64,000 nucleotides of DNA from assembly GCA_021397835.1 (NCBI GenBank), contig JAJFZO010000230.1, positions 8,225,707-8,289,706 of the forward strand. Direction: 5' to 3'. The position numbers were made by a program, and so were the translations under genes. This document shows positions 50,401 through 61,462 of this stretch, in pieces. The notes under the pieces were generated by a model that did not search any database, was not told where the DNA came from, and saw only the letters and a program-made list of their open reading frames with translations. The stretch comes from Moringa oleifera. Lineage: Eukaryota > Streptophyta > Magnoliopsida > Brassicales > Moringaceae. Positions within the stretch are counted from its first letter, which is position 1. Every line of letters starts with the position of its first letter.

Positions 50401-51588
50401 ACGACGTAGCATGCATCGTAAGGCTGACTAGCTGAGTTAGCTAGCCAGCTTTGTTTAATCACGCTCTCTGTTGTCGTTTCCTTCGCCGCCTCCCGCGTTT
50501 TACAGGGAAGAACAGCTCACGTACGTACAGTGGGGTTGTTGACTAGTAACGATCAAATCACACGTAATTTTCATTAGTTTCATATTTATTTGGAGAATTA
50601 AATATTCTTACGTAGTTAAGTAGATCATCTTCGGAGTTTAATTAACGACGGGGAGCCTCATCAAGATGGATGACACGCGGTTTGGTGTAGTAAGCAAAAT
50701 CCAAATTTGTTCTTAATCAAAAAAGCTGGGCCGCATTTTTTGCCCGAGAAAACTTAGCACGCTAATTTCAAAGATATGATATGGTATAAAGTAACACTTT
50801 TTTGTAAATTTGATAGATGATTGTAAACTTAGTACAATAATTCAAAGTACTATATTACATAATTAATTAACACTTTTTGTGAATTAATCACTACTCATAT
50901 TAACTTGCTTGGTTATCAATGTATATAACTGGTTTGCTTAGGTCCAAGTTGGACTCAGAATCACACTTAGCATATGGGCGTGAGAGTCACATGGGTAAGT
51001 CCGAAAATCAAATTTTTGGTAACTAATGTATTTTTCTAATACGTAATTATTAGGGTTTTGAAGTAAGTGATGATACCATACAATGGTCGTTTAAGTGTGT
51101 ATGTATATAACCAATCATGGAAAATTGGACGGTGACATTTTAGAGACAAATATTATGCAATCTGAAAAAGCAAATTCGACCTTTTTTTTTTTAAGACTTT
51201 ATCACATTGCGACGACGTTCAGCTTATGAAATGATAATGTTTGAAATTCAATTTTTACAAATTTAAATAAAATATTATTTGTTTTTTCCATCATTATTAA
51301 AAATATCATAAAATCAATTATTTTATATTGAAAATGAAGAAAAATGCGGGTAGGGGCTGAGGCTTTTCATGTGCGGTGACTGGTGAGAGGAATGAATGTC
51401 GTACGAGAAAGTGGAGCAGAGACTCCCAGAAAACGGATAAGAAAGTCTTGGACGGGTTGCCTTCCATTTCAGTTGGTGGAGTGTCCTTTATGACTTGAAG
51501 GGCTACTCGTTTTGATCCCTCGTTGGCCCCCCGGCAACATAGAACCTCCATTCCAGTTCGTGCCATTTTGTTTTGCCACCCATCATAA

Positions 51589-51595
51589 ACATACA

Positions 51596-51624
<29 letters not shown>
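51589..51624. repeat. (ACAT)9 microsatellite
   Basis: Nine perfect ACAT units followed by a decayed ATGTATGCATATATG tail. Confidence 0.9.
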
Positions 51625-51626
<2 letters not shown>

Positions 51627-54567
51627 GTATGCATATATGTATAATATGAGTCATAGAGATAAATTTTTTAAAAAATATAACATCCAAATCCACTATATAT
51701 AAGAAGATATGATCAATTTTATAAGAAAGATAAATTTTTTCACTTTGGTCAATTATATTTGGAAGTTAGATATCCTAATTCATGATCAGGATCATGCATA
51801 TAAAAAATATTAAAAAATATTTTTTTATTTATTTAAAATATTTCCAATTTTTTTAATTGATTTGAATTTTTTGACTTTGATGTTGATAAGTAATAATTTA
51901 ATAATTTAAATAATGTAAATTTATTTATTTTTAAAAATAAATAAATTATAAAATTTCATTTTTTTGTTATGAAAACTTGCATCCATATAAATCATAGGAT
52001 TAAAATATTTCATATTTATTTTAATTATAAAAATATTCTACAAGTGATTTTTTTAATTAATATAATAAACTGTCATTTTATTATAAAAAAAAACTTGCAT
52101 GAATTTAAATTAGTAAAAATATTTTTAAAAATATTAAATATTAATAAGGTATTCATATTTAATTTATTCAATATTGATAATTAAGCAGGTGGACTGCAGC
52201 CACAGGGTGGTTCAAAAGGGCATGTCCCATGTGCCGAAAACCCTTCTTGTTTCAGTTATGAAGACTAATTTGGTAACCAAATTCGAACTTTATTGATTGG
52301 TCAAAGGTGACAACCAACATGGCACCCATTAGTTCACGCCTCGTGGGTCACACTCCATTTAACACTGCATTGCTTGTTACCCTTGACAACCCTTGGATTG
52401 TTCCGTCTTGACCCTCTCTTCTCTCCCACCAAATCTCATTATTGCATTTTTCATCCCAATTTCTAACATTATCTTTGAATATTACATGTAGTAATGATAT
52501 TAATTTGAAATTTTTGATGTTATTTAGACAACACGAAGTTTTTATTTTTGACTTTAGATCACACTTTTACTTTCATAGTATTTTTTGGATGAGTTTTAGA
52601 TTTTTTTATTAATTTAAAATTTTGATATAATTTATATTAATAAAAAAATATTTTTTTGTTAAATATGGTGAACACAGATTTTTTTATTGATTTAAAAATT
52701 TTAATATAATTCATATTAATAAAAAATTTGATCTTTTTAAATATTACATATCATAATAATGAATATATATATATATTTTTATAGATCAGAGTTCATATTG
52801 AGTTTTTTAATATAAAATTTAAAAAATATTTTTATGATTTTAAATAAAAAATTATAAATATCATTTAAAATTTTGAGTTTTAATCTTTCTCTTCAAGTGA
52901 ACTTTATTTTTTGTAACGTATTCAAACAAATCTTGATATATTTATTTTGTTTAAATTAAATATTTACTCAAAATAATTATAAAAAATTAATAATTTTTTT
53001 ATTATTAAAAAGATCAAAAATTACTCAAATAGATTTTATATTTTATTTTAATTTTATCCATCAAATTTAAAATTTTTTTAGCTAATCAATGATCTTCTAT
53101 AAATTTTTAAAATTTTTGATAATACATTTTTAAAAAATATTTTTAGTACTAAAAAAATTTAAACTTTTAATGATGATAGCTTTAATATTTTTTTGACATA
53201 TGTAAAAAATTATAGATCAAAATTACTGTAGAATATCTCTAATTTAAATATTTTTGATATTTAAAATTTTTAATAAGATTTAATTTGAACAAAATTAAAA
53301 TGTAAAAGTTTGTTTGGATAAAAATTCAATTAGAGCGAGAATACAACTTACAGTTTATTTATCTTTAAATTTATTAAGTTAAAACAATCCTTTTTTTTTT
53401 TTCAATGCAAGAGTAAATCAGTAAAAGATATTTACCCGAGAACAAAGTCCAAGAAGAGTTAAACAGAGAGACCAACAATTGATGCCAATGGACAGTGGAC
53501 TCCAATATGATCAATGTGATCCATAAATGTTTTGGGAAAACAGGAGGGGGAGCTGAAGGCAGGCAGTCAAATTGCAGACAAAAGGGTGGGAGAGAAATTA
53601 GAGATTCGAATTCATGGGAGGAAGAAAATGAGTTAATTACTGGATCATTGACAGACAAAAAGTTGAAAGTGGAGACTGAAAGGTCAGCAATAATAGCGAG
53701 AAAGAGAAACTAATGGAAGAAGGAAGAGAGTCATGTGTTGCCATATTTGCTTTTCCTTAGAGGCTTATCCACAGCTGAGTTGAAAGAACTTGGTAAGAAG
53801 TCACGTACACTAACCCACCGCCCCACGAGCTATATGTGTATCATCATCTGTTCATGCAGTTCTGTGACTTAAAAATGGGAAAAACGTACACCAAGGAAAG
53901 ACGAGCCAAAACCTTTTACCCATAGTAAGTGATTTGATTTCTCTTTTTCTTTCTTCTTCTTCGCTGCCTTTTGCCAAAGACTTGTGAAATGCATGTGGTA
54001 AGGAAAGTCATGTTCAACGTTGGAAAAATGGGAGCTCTCTTTCTTTGTCTCTGTCTCTCTCTAGCAGTGTGGCGCTTCCATCTTCAGTTGGTCTGTCAAC
54101 GTCACGCCCTGTGGAAGCTTTCTCCATGCAAGAGAAAGAAAAAGGAATCTTGGTTTGCTTCACCATTGCCCACGCGTACGTAAGAGGGCTCAAATTATTG
54201 AAGCGCTTTCACTCTTTTGTATAACTTTACAAGTTTATAAAGTCATTATCTTATCATCCTTTCCTATTGGGTGAAGAATCCGATTAAATGTTTTTTCTTT
54301 TTTCAAGATTTTAAATTTAAAAATTAAAAATAAATTTAATAATTCAAAATTATTTAAATTTAAATATGACTTATAAATTAAAACTTACTTATGAGTGAAC
54401 TAACTTTTTCAAATTAAAATTAAATTAAATTAAATATTTATGAAAAAAACAAATATTTCTACTTAACTAATAGATTAACCTTTTGAGATTGAAACAACCG
54501 AAATTTATATATTTTCAATAATTTACGTCACTTCTAAAATATTATCTTTAGTAGTAAACAAATTTTT

Positions 54568-54617
54568 AAGGCTAATATGCATATATAGACATAAGGCTAA
54601 TATGCATATATAGACAT
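54568..54617. repeat. 25-bp perfect tandem duplication
   Basis: Two adjacent identical 25-bp units (54568-54592 and 54593-54617), each beginning AAGGCTAATATGCATAT and ending GACAT. Short and apparently recent; no gene association visible. Confidence 0.85.
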
Positions 54618-56041
54618 CAAGTATTATTAATGATCACTGTGTAAAAGGATATAACTTGAGGAAGGGATCCCCGACGCACAAGATAAGCAATCATACCTAG
54701 CATCCATACCTAACCAGTGGCGTTCAAAAGGGAAGAAATTCACCAAACATTTGGGACACTAAGGTCTTAGGTCTTATTGAAACTGTCTCATCTTTGCTTT
54801 ATGAATGACAGACCGACACTGAGCATAGCTTTAGTCCTTCCTTCACTTATGAGGGAACAAAGCTGATCCTAAGGACATGGTTGGGTCACCCAAGTCAAAT
54901 GGGTAAAGTCAGGGTTTCATAATTATTTGTCTTGCAGATTGCAGAGAAGCAGATGAAGAAGAAGAAGAGAACCCCGGCCATGAATTTGCTGTCCAAGGAA
55001 CTGTCAGATAACCACTGAAAGTCATCTTTTGTCTACAGCTCAGACTTCCATTGTCCTTCTTTTTAATTCTCATGGGAAATGTCTCTTCAGTTATGACAAG
55101 GAAAGGTTGCTGAACAATTCAACAATGCCATTAAATGGGACAAGTGAACTAGCTTAACTTAGCAGAGATATGACTCTCTATGCAACTTTGGAAATAAGTT
55201 AAAGCTTTTCCTGCTATCACTAAGCTGGACTATACACAAATTTTGTCATAACTGGTAAATGCAGGGTGGGTATTCTTCATATCTATCAAATCCTCAAATG
55301 GGTCCTAATTTAACAAATCAGCATGCAGCACCAATGGAGGCGAGTTCAGTTTCAGATTCAGTAAGTGGAAGGTTTAGGCTGAAAACTGGAACCTGATAAT
55401 CCAAGAGGGAAGGAAGAGGTAAGCCTCCTGCATAAAAAGTTTAAGGAGCCAAAGGCAGTTCTTAATGGCACGTTCACACATGTAGGAGTACCAATAATTG
55501 AATGCTGGGCTTTTAAGGTCTGGAAAGTTTACAGCTAATTGGCAGTAGGAAGAAGCAGAGACATTGGGGAAAGGGAAGGACAGCGCAGCCACAATACAAT
55601 TTCGTATAGAGGGTATGTCACGTGCCACTATGATTTCAAAAATGGCTTGCTCTGTGTCATCACTCTGTAGTCCTTACTTCAAATATGATTAAGATAAATA
55701 CTGGTCTAGGCTTTGCTTCAAAACAGGACACTAGAAATAGATATCAATAATAGGCTTGAGATAATCTATTTCGAAATACAACATCAATGGAGTGAAGAAA
55801 TGAGCTAATACATTTGAGCAAAGACTGTGTTAGTCAAGCTTCCAAACTAACAATTACAATCAAAGAAACACTAAACATCTTGTAGGTGGAAACAACTAAT
55901 GCAAATACTTGATAATATAAAAATTTCAGAATGAATTTGAATTACCCTACAAACCAAGAATTTAGATAAGAGCTGGAGACTTTTTCCATTTAGCTGTACA
56001 ATGGCCAGCCCCATTGATGCTGAAGAAATCATGTCAATGAG

Positions 56042-59000
56042 TCAATGGTACGCTTTGAGGTGGAAAATTTGGCATTTTGGTTTGTAAGACATCTTTTCTG
56101 TAGCCTGCTGAAACTTCCTGATTGCAGCTTCATTTTGCTCTAAGCTGGTCTGAACAAAATACCGTACCCACCAAGATGAGCTCCTCAATTTAGCCTTCAG
56201 TAAAGAGAAGCTTAAGCGTGTCACATTTAGAGTAAACAAAGTTCATTATACAAATCTAGATGATATACAGCTGGCAGGGCAGAAGAGATGATAAACTATT
56301 GCCCAGTTTTCACGACTAGTTAACTAGCTTGAACTGGTAAGTTTTGCCTGTGTGTGTACCCCTGGAGTGCACTAGTACAACTCAAACTCCAGAAGCTATG
56401 CATCATATCAACTCTCAGCTGTTTTTATTTCTAGATAGACTGTCAATCATAAAAGTGGTTATGCCTGATAATTTTGCATCTTTTAACTTTCTGCAGCATT
56501 TGGTGAAGTTCTATGACTTTTCTTGCCAAATACACTTGTTCTGCTGCATGTGCATCAAAACTTATCACTAAATTCGTGATGCAATTTCACACAAAGGCCA
56601 TGTAACAATGACATTGAGGTGTGCATTCTTCATGAATCCTTGTAGCTCCAAAACTGTGAAAGATACTCTTGAGCTAATGTTACTGTCTTACTCAACATCC
56701 TGAAGCCCATGAAATAGGACATTTGAAAGCAAAAGTGACACCCAACAAAGAAAACAGTAGACAACATACCATTCTTCTACTTTTCTAAAATCCAAAAGGA
56801 AAACAAATGATCCCAAATGGAAAACAAGGCTGAAGATCATTACATTGTATTAGTACGTTGATTTCCACATCCATTGGTGTAGTCAACTTTTCACGTACAC
56901 CATAACAAACCAATCATATAAAATGCACATAATAATGTGCACCATGAGAATCCAAGTAACAAGGTTTACTTCTCTGCTTCTTAGACCTCTAGAATAAGTT
57001 CAGTTAAAAACAACTTAAGCTAATTAACAAAATGTCACTGCACATTTAGCCTAAATTCCTGGGAGCTCTGTATTCTATTTCCTAATTTCACGAAGCTCAA
57101 CAAAGCAAGCTTGAAAATTTTGAGATCTATCGAATTACTTCCGTCATTACAAACCGCTTCCTCAACAGAGAGATTGGGGCCAAACGACTAATTCACAAGT
57201 CATGCATTTACTACTTAGGAATAAAATCATTGACTTTGAAAGGATTCAAATTCTAAACCCGACCTACAAATTGATACTTACTTACCAGTGAACTAGACCT
57301 CTCAGGTTTGACAGTTTATACCTTCAGCATCAGCAAGGATTAATCATAGCTGAATTCAAAAACCTGAGATAAGATTTTCCTAGCTAGCAAGAGAATTAAT
57401 GTAGAACTGAAATAAGTGGTGATTCAGTTCACAGGCAACCCCACTTTAGTTTATTTTTCCATGCTGCGTTGAATCTTATGGCTCAATGGCTGATTGGCCT
57501 TGTTCCATTTGAACTGTTAACTTCTGTCTCATTTAGAAAGTCCCCATCAAAGGACTCATTGGCTCCCAAAACAAGACTATCAGTAAGGGATGTTTAACTT
57601 TAGCTATTCAAATAATTTGTAGCAATTTCAAAGTTAAACTAAAAAAAAAATTAACCCTTAAAACAACCAACAGTGATCAAAATAAGAGCTGTTTTTATGA
57701 GTTACAATGACTTACCGCCCTCCCAAATTTGGAAACCTCCGCTTTGGATCTTCTCTGACCTGGAATGCCTACATTTGTAACCATCAAAATTTCCCTTGCA
57801 ATGTCAAAGAAATTATTTATCTAGAAAGTCAATAACAGAACTTAACACTGATAGAATTAGTAAAGAAAGCGCCACTTCCAGATCAGGAAATGGACAGAAC
57901 TTCCTCAAAGAAGGAGAAGGTATTCATCAATTAGAAAATTTCCTTGCAAATTCATGTAGATGTGGACATAGAAATATTAGTTGGAACCTTATTATTATAA
58001 GGATAGTCAAACAGAAATCCAAATCTAAAGTAACAATAGCGTACTAGAGCCAAAACAAAAGAAAAGAAGAAGTTGGAGCAGATAAAACAACTACTAGCAG
58101 TTATCAACTATAAATGCAGTTGCAAGTATTTTCTTGAAACTAATCACAATTTTCTTTCCAAAGCAGTCCTGTTTTTCAAGCTTATCTTTGATCCATTTTT
58201 ACTACGTTGATCTTCTCAAGGAAATATATAAGCAGTTAAAGAGTGATATAGCATTACACATTCTGATGACACATCATAGCTTTATTTCTTTCTTCACACA
58301 CAGATATCCATTCCAACAATATATAGACTCCATGAATATGTAAAGTTGGCTCTAATATATATATATATGGTACAAGGCACATGCAACTAATCTTCTTAAT
58401 AGAAATTCAATGGATGGCCTAAAGTTATCTGTTGATCTTAGCAAAGAACGAAACAGAAAGTTAAGTGCATAACCTGTAAATATCACAAGACTATCAGCTG
58501 ATACCCTTGCCAAATCTGGAAGTGTCTTGTTGAGGTACTTTGGAGACAGGTAATCCAGTGCATCCGACACAACTACAAGAGGAAATGATTTTGGCCTGTA
58601 TGGAAGAGGAAACTTGATATCTGCAACCCTCACAATGCCTTTGTGTGCTAGTCCTCTGCAGTTACCATCAGCGTCCTCGAGGTCATATGGTTCCACACCC
58701 CAAGCTTCAGTATCCTCTTCCTTCAACAATTTAGAAATAACTGAACAAGTATCAGGACCAACATGTAAAACTTTGTGCACACTGTCACCATATGCTTTCT
58801 TCAAAAGAGGAATTGCTTGTTGAACCTCTGCTGTGCATAAATAATCACCTGCTCATGAAGATGTAATCAGACTTATATTAAAGTTGAAGGTCATCTGCAA
58901 CATAATGACTAATCAATTGAATGCTTAGGAAAATTCAAACAGTTATAATAAATAAAGTGTTTCTAGTTGATTGTATAATAAGACAGGCTCTAGCACCTAC

Positions 59001-59318
59001 AAAAAGGACCACAAGCACTCTAATATTATGAGCAGAAAAAAGATCATTGACACTTGAACTTTTTAATTTATCACCAAAGGTTTTTCTGAATATGCTCCGC
59101 CAACATGATTTTCATATGCAAATTTGGAAAGGAGACCTGCCAATGTTCATATTCTCATGTCCACAGCTTTCAGGGCTCCAAAAATAACATGGAGTCAAGT
59201 AAAACCACCAGTATATTGTAGGAAAAGAATCAACAGCTCTAACACACGCACAAGGATGCAAGTCAGATGAATTTACCTTCAACTCGACTAATAGCAGCTT
59301 TACTGACACCAAATTTGC
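56042..59318 (-). CDS. CGR3: CGR2/CGR3-like Golgi pectin (homogalacturonan) methylation protein, N-terminus missing
   Basis: Four minus-strand exons: 59318-59277, 58848-58474, 57768-57716 and 56194-56042. All are joined in frame by GT-AG introns and end in a stop. They encode KFGVSKAAISRVEGDYLCTA, AIPLLKKAYGDSVHKVLHVG, a methyltransferase-like core with EEDTEAWGVEPYDLEDAD and VRVADIKFPLPYRPKSF, VVSDALDYLSPKYLNKTLPD, GIPGQRRSKAEVSKFGRA, and the C-terminal LRSSSWWVRYFVQTSLEQNE...FHLKAYH. These match the plant CGR2/CGR3 family: Golgi type II membrane proteins of about 255-265 aa that act redundantly in homogalacturonan methylesterification. About 207 aa are covered. The N-terminal cytosolic tail and signal anchor (usually about 50 aa) are not found between 59319 and the window end. 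The first visible exon starts in phase 1, so an upstream exon is required. Either it lies beyond 64000, or the gene was cut by the transposon and plastid insertions. Confidence 0.9.
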
Positions 59319-59428
59319 CTGTCAAATGAAAATTTAAAGCGTAATCAATGCATGGAAAATGAATATATCATTCTGCTGAGCTAAGATCTAAATGTACAAT
59401 CTTGTGATCGGCCAACTGATATCTTCTT

Positions 59429-59520
59429 GTCCCATAAACTATGGACTATGGTATACAAGGTTAAATGTCCCATTACCTTAATACACCAACATGGTTAAAT
59501 GTCCCATAAACTATGGACTA
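59429..59520. repeat. Direct repeats at the left edge of the repeat block
   Basis: GTCCCATAAACTATGGACTA occurs at 59429-59448 and again at 59501-59520. A nested GGTTAAATGTCCCAT occurs at about 59459 and 59494. They mark the transition from the CGR gene's upstream sequence into foreign repeat-rich DNA. Confidence 0.75.
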
Positions 59521-59529
59521 GCATGTTTT

Positions 59530-59885
59530 GGACGAACAGCAGGGGAATGGCTGGAGAATGGCTGCTGTGTGGACAAAGACCAAAACAGAGAGTGCTAGAA
59601 AGGCTGCCAGCAGCTACCCCAGCTGCTTCTGGATGGACTGCAGACAAGGAAATGGCCGGAGAATGGCTGGCTGTGTGGACAGAGACCACACCAGCTGGTT
59701 CTGGATTGACTGCAGAAAGGAGCTTAACTCCGGAGAATGGATGGCTGGCTGTGTGGATAGATACCAAAACAGAGAGTGGGGAAAAGGCTGCCACCAGCTA
59801 CCCCAGCTGGTTGTGGATGGACTGCAGATAGGAGAATCGCCGGAGAATCGATGGCTGGCGGTGCAGCTGCTTCTGGACAGTCTGT
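59530..59885. repeat. Tandem repeat of about 100 bp, four degenerate units
   Basis: Units begin near 59541, 59649, 59731 and 59829 with a GGCTGGAGAATGGCTG or CGGAGAATSGATGGCTGGC block. Each goes on to a GTGTGGACAGAGACC-type stretch and CAGCTGSTTCTGGATGGACT, ending CTGCAGA. Unit length varies from about 60 to 108 bp by internal deletions. The run is open in more than one frame because repeat periods are near multiples of three; I do not call it a gene. Confidence 0.75.
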
Positions 59886-60000
59886 GAAGAGGAGAATTCT
59901 GACCTTAGAGAGAAAAAATGAAGCGGGATGTTATGGCGGGCTCTAGAGGCCTCTGGAAAAAAATTTAGATCCCCACCCTTAAAAAACAAGGTACCATATC

Positions 60001-60200
60001 CTTCAACGTCAGTTCTGGAATAACTGACGTTGAAGGTTCCACTTCTCTGGCCTTCAACGCCAGTTCGTGGAGCCTTCAACGTCAGTTATTCCAGAACTGA
60101 CGTTGAAGGTTCCTGGCCTTCAACGCCAGTTCTGGAAGAACTGGCGTTGAATGTTCCTGGCCTTCAACGTCAGTTCTTCCAGAACTGGCGTTGAAGGCCA
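60001..60200. repeat. Cluster of four near-perfect hairpin motifs
   Basis: 60001-60035 has 14-bp arms and a 7-base spacer. 60073-60109 has 15-bp arms (CCTTCAACGTCAGTT and its complement) and a 7-base spacer. About 60117-60151 is similar with GCCAGTT arms. 60159-60199 has about 17-bp arms with one mismatch. Arms alternate between an ACGTCAG and an ACGCCAG version. Confidence 0.85.
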
Positions 60201-60892
60201 GAGAAGTGGGAATTCCCATTCTCTGGCAGCTGCATAGTTGTCTCCTCCGGAATTGAGCCTGAGCCTGCACCCTGTTGATCTGAGCCTTCTTTGCAGATTG
60301 GATTTGCACCCTGTTGAGCTGAACATTATTTAACAGTGAAGCTGCTGCTGCCACTAATGCCCAGCTTCCACACCACTGCATCCTCCCTCTCAAACACAAT
60401 ACTGCTGTTCTGAATGTAGGCGTCCATGCCCTCAATCTGGCCAATCTCCCAGTCATTGGCGTTCCTTATCATCTGAACAAACGAGGAGCCTCCATTAACC
60501 CTTCAACGCCAGTTCTTCCAGAACTGGCGTTGAAGGCCAGAGAAGTGGGAACCTTCAACGTCAGTTCTTCCAGAACTGGCGTTGAAGGCCAAGGAAGTGG
60601 GAATTCCCATTCTCTGGCAGCTGCATAGTTGTCTCCTCCGGAACTGAGCCTGAGCCTGCACCCTGTTGATCTGAGCCTTCTTTGCAGATTGGATTTGCAC
60701 CCTGTTGAGCTGAACATTATTTAACAGTGAATTTGCTGCTGCCACTAATGCCCAGCTTCCACACCACTGCATCCTCCCTCTCAAACACAATACTGCTGTT
60801 CTGAATGTAGGCGTCCATGCCCTCAATCTGGCCAATCTCCCAGTCATTGGCGTTCCTTATCATCTGAACAAACGAGGAGCCTCCATTAACCC
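60160..60892. repeat. 391-bp tandem duplication inside the transposon block
   Basis: 60160-60500 and 60551-60892 are nearly identical at an offset of 391 bp. The few differences include GAATTGAG/GAACTGAG, GTGAAGCTG/GTGAATTTG and CAGAGAAG/CAAGGAAG. Each copy ends in ACGAGGAGCCTCCATTAACCC. Minus-strand translation of the second copy with its flank gives AIHCWVEGVNGGSSFVQMIR and DAVVWKLGISGSSKFTVK. The latter resembles the region before the zinc-binding module of plant LINE reverse transcriptases (DxxxWKxxxxGxFSVKSxY), so captured retroelement sequence is possible. Confidence 0.8.
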
Positions 60893-61159
60893 CCTCCACC
60901 CAGCAGTGGATTGCAAATTGTTCTGCCTGTGGATTTTGACTTTTGCTTGCTCTTTCTCCTGATTCGACCATGGGAGCTTTTTCCTTGTCCTCTGCCTAGA
61001 GAATGGGAATGTTCACATTCTTTGGTCTTCAATAATGCAAGTTCTTTGGTCTTCAATCCGGACCTTGGTGCTGCCTCTTGCAGCAACAGCAGCAGCCATT
61101 GCTGCAGAGCAATGGCTGCTTACAGCTGCAGCAAGGAAAGCAGCAGCAACCCATGCTGC

Positions 61160-61440
61160 TGCAATTTTGGTGTTTAACTTCAGTTCTCATGGAACTGACG
61201 TTAAATGTTGTCTTTTAACGTCAGTTCTCATGGAACTGACGTTAAATGTTGTCTTTTAACGTCAGTTCTGAAGTAACTGACGTTTAAAGTTTAATTCATA
61301 GCTTTTTTAAATATAATTTTTCTTTAATTGACGTTAAAAACCTTACTTTTAATGACAGTTTTGAAATAATTGTCATAAAAAATGTTGATAAATCTTTTAA
61401 TGACAGTTCTTTGAATAACTGTCATTAAATTGATGTCAAT
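61160..61440. repeat. Subterminal hairpin array of the CACTA-like end
   Basis: Repeating units of about 42-44 bp (for example near 61165-61205, 61207-61250 and 61255-61290), each an inverted pair TTTAACGTCAGTTCTCATG/GAACTGACGTTAAA. These grade into TTTAATGACAGTT versions near 61346-61375 and 61398-61428. The series approaches the terminus at 61462. Confidence 0.8.
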
Positions 61441-61462
61441 TATTATAATTTTTGTAGTAGTG

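Larger units (their letters stand above)
47520..56041. other. 8.5 kb spacer with AT-rich islands
   Basis: I found no gene or transposon protein. Very AT-rich islands alternate with balanced stretches: AT-rich at about 47640-48360, 48740-49260, 49750-50210, 51640-52190, 52490-53400 and 54300-54500; more balanced at 48560-48720, 49270-49740, 50270-50800, 53400-54200 and 54650-56040. The balanced islets could hold promoters, decayed genes or non-coding RNA, but nothing is recognisable. A frame at 53971-54183 starting MPKTCEMHVVRKVMF lacks family features. The right end includes the 3' UTR of the CGR gene. Confidence 0.5.
59400..61462. mobile_element. Non-autonomous CACTA-like element or element end, hairpin-rich
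   Basis: The right border at 61462 reads, on the minus strand, CACTACTACAAAAATTATAA, fitting a CACTA (En/Spm) terminal inverted repeat. Inside lie many short inverted motifs: near the end TTAATGACAGTT...AACTGTCATTAA, further in TTAACGTCAGTT...AACTGACGTTAA and TTCAACGTCAGTT...AACTGACGTTGAA. Such subterminal motif arrays are typical of CACTA ends. I found no transposase. The interior carries two different tandem duplications. A matching left CACTA terminus was not found, so the left boundary (near 59400-59530) is uncertain and this may be a truncated or rearranged copy. Confidence 0.65.

Noticed and set aside
51318..51620. Minus-strand frame starting with repeated MYVC
   Set aside because: The start is translation of the (ACAT)n microsatellite; no other coding evidence.
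53374..54183. Several 70-94 aa frames in the balanced islet
   Set aside because: No domain, no consistent splice structure, both strands equally open.
55374..55628. 84-aa minus-strand frame downstream of the CGR gene
   Set aside because: It lies 3' of the CGR stop codon, has no recognisable features and is probably UTR or spacer.
58700..59530. Left terminal inverted repeat (CACTACTAC) of the CACTA-like element
   Set aside because: I searched this stretch for CACTAC-type ends and saw none, so the left boundary is left open.
59495..59887. Open frames of 99-119 aa on both strands with repeated WRMAGCVDR-like blocks
   Set aside because: They are translations of the ~100-bp tandem repeat; being open in three frames and on both strands argues against a protein.
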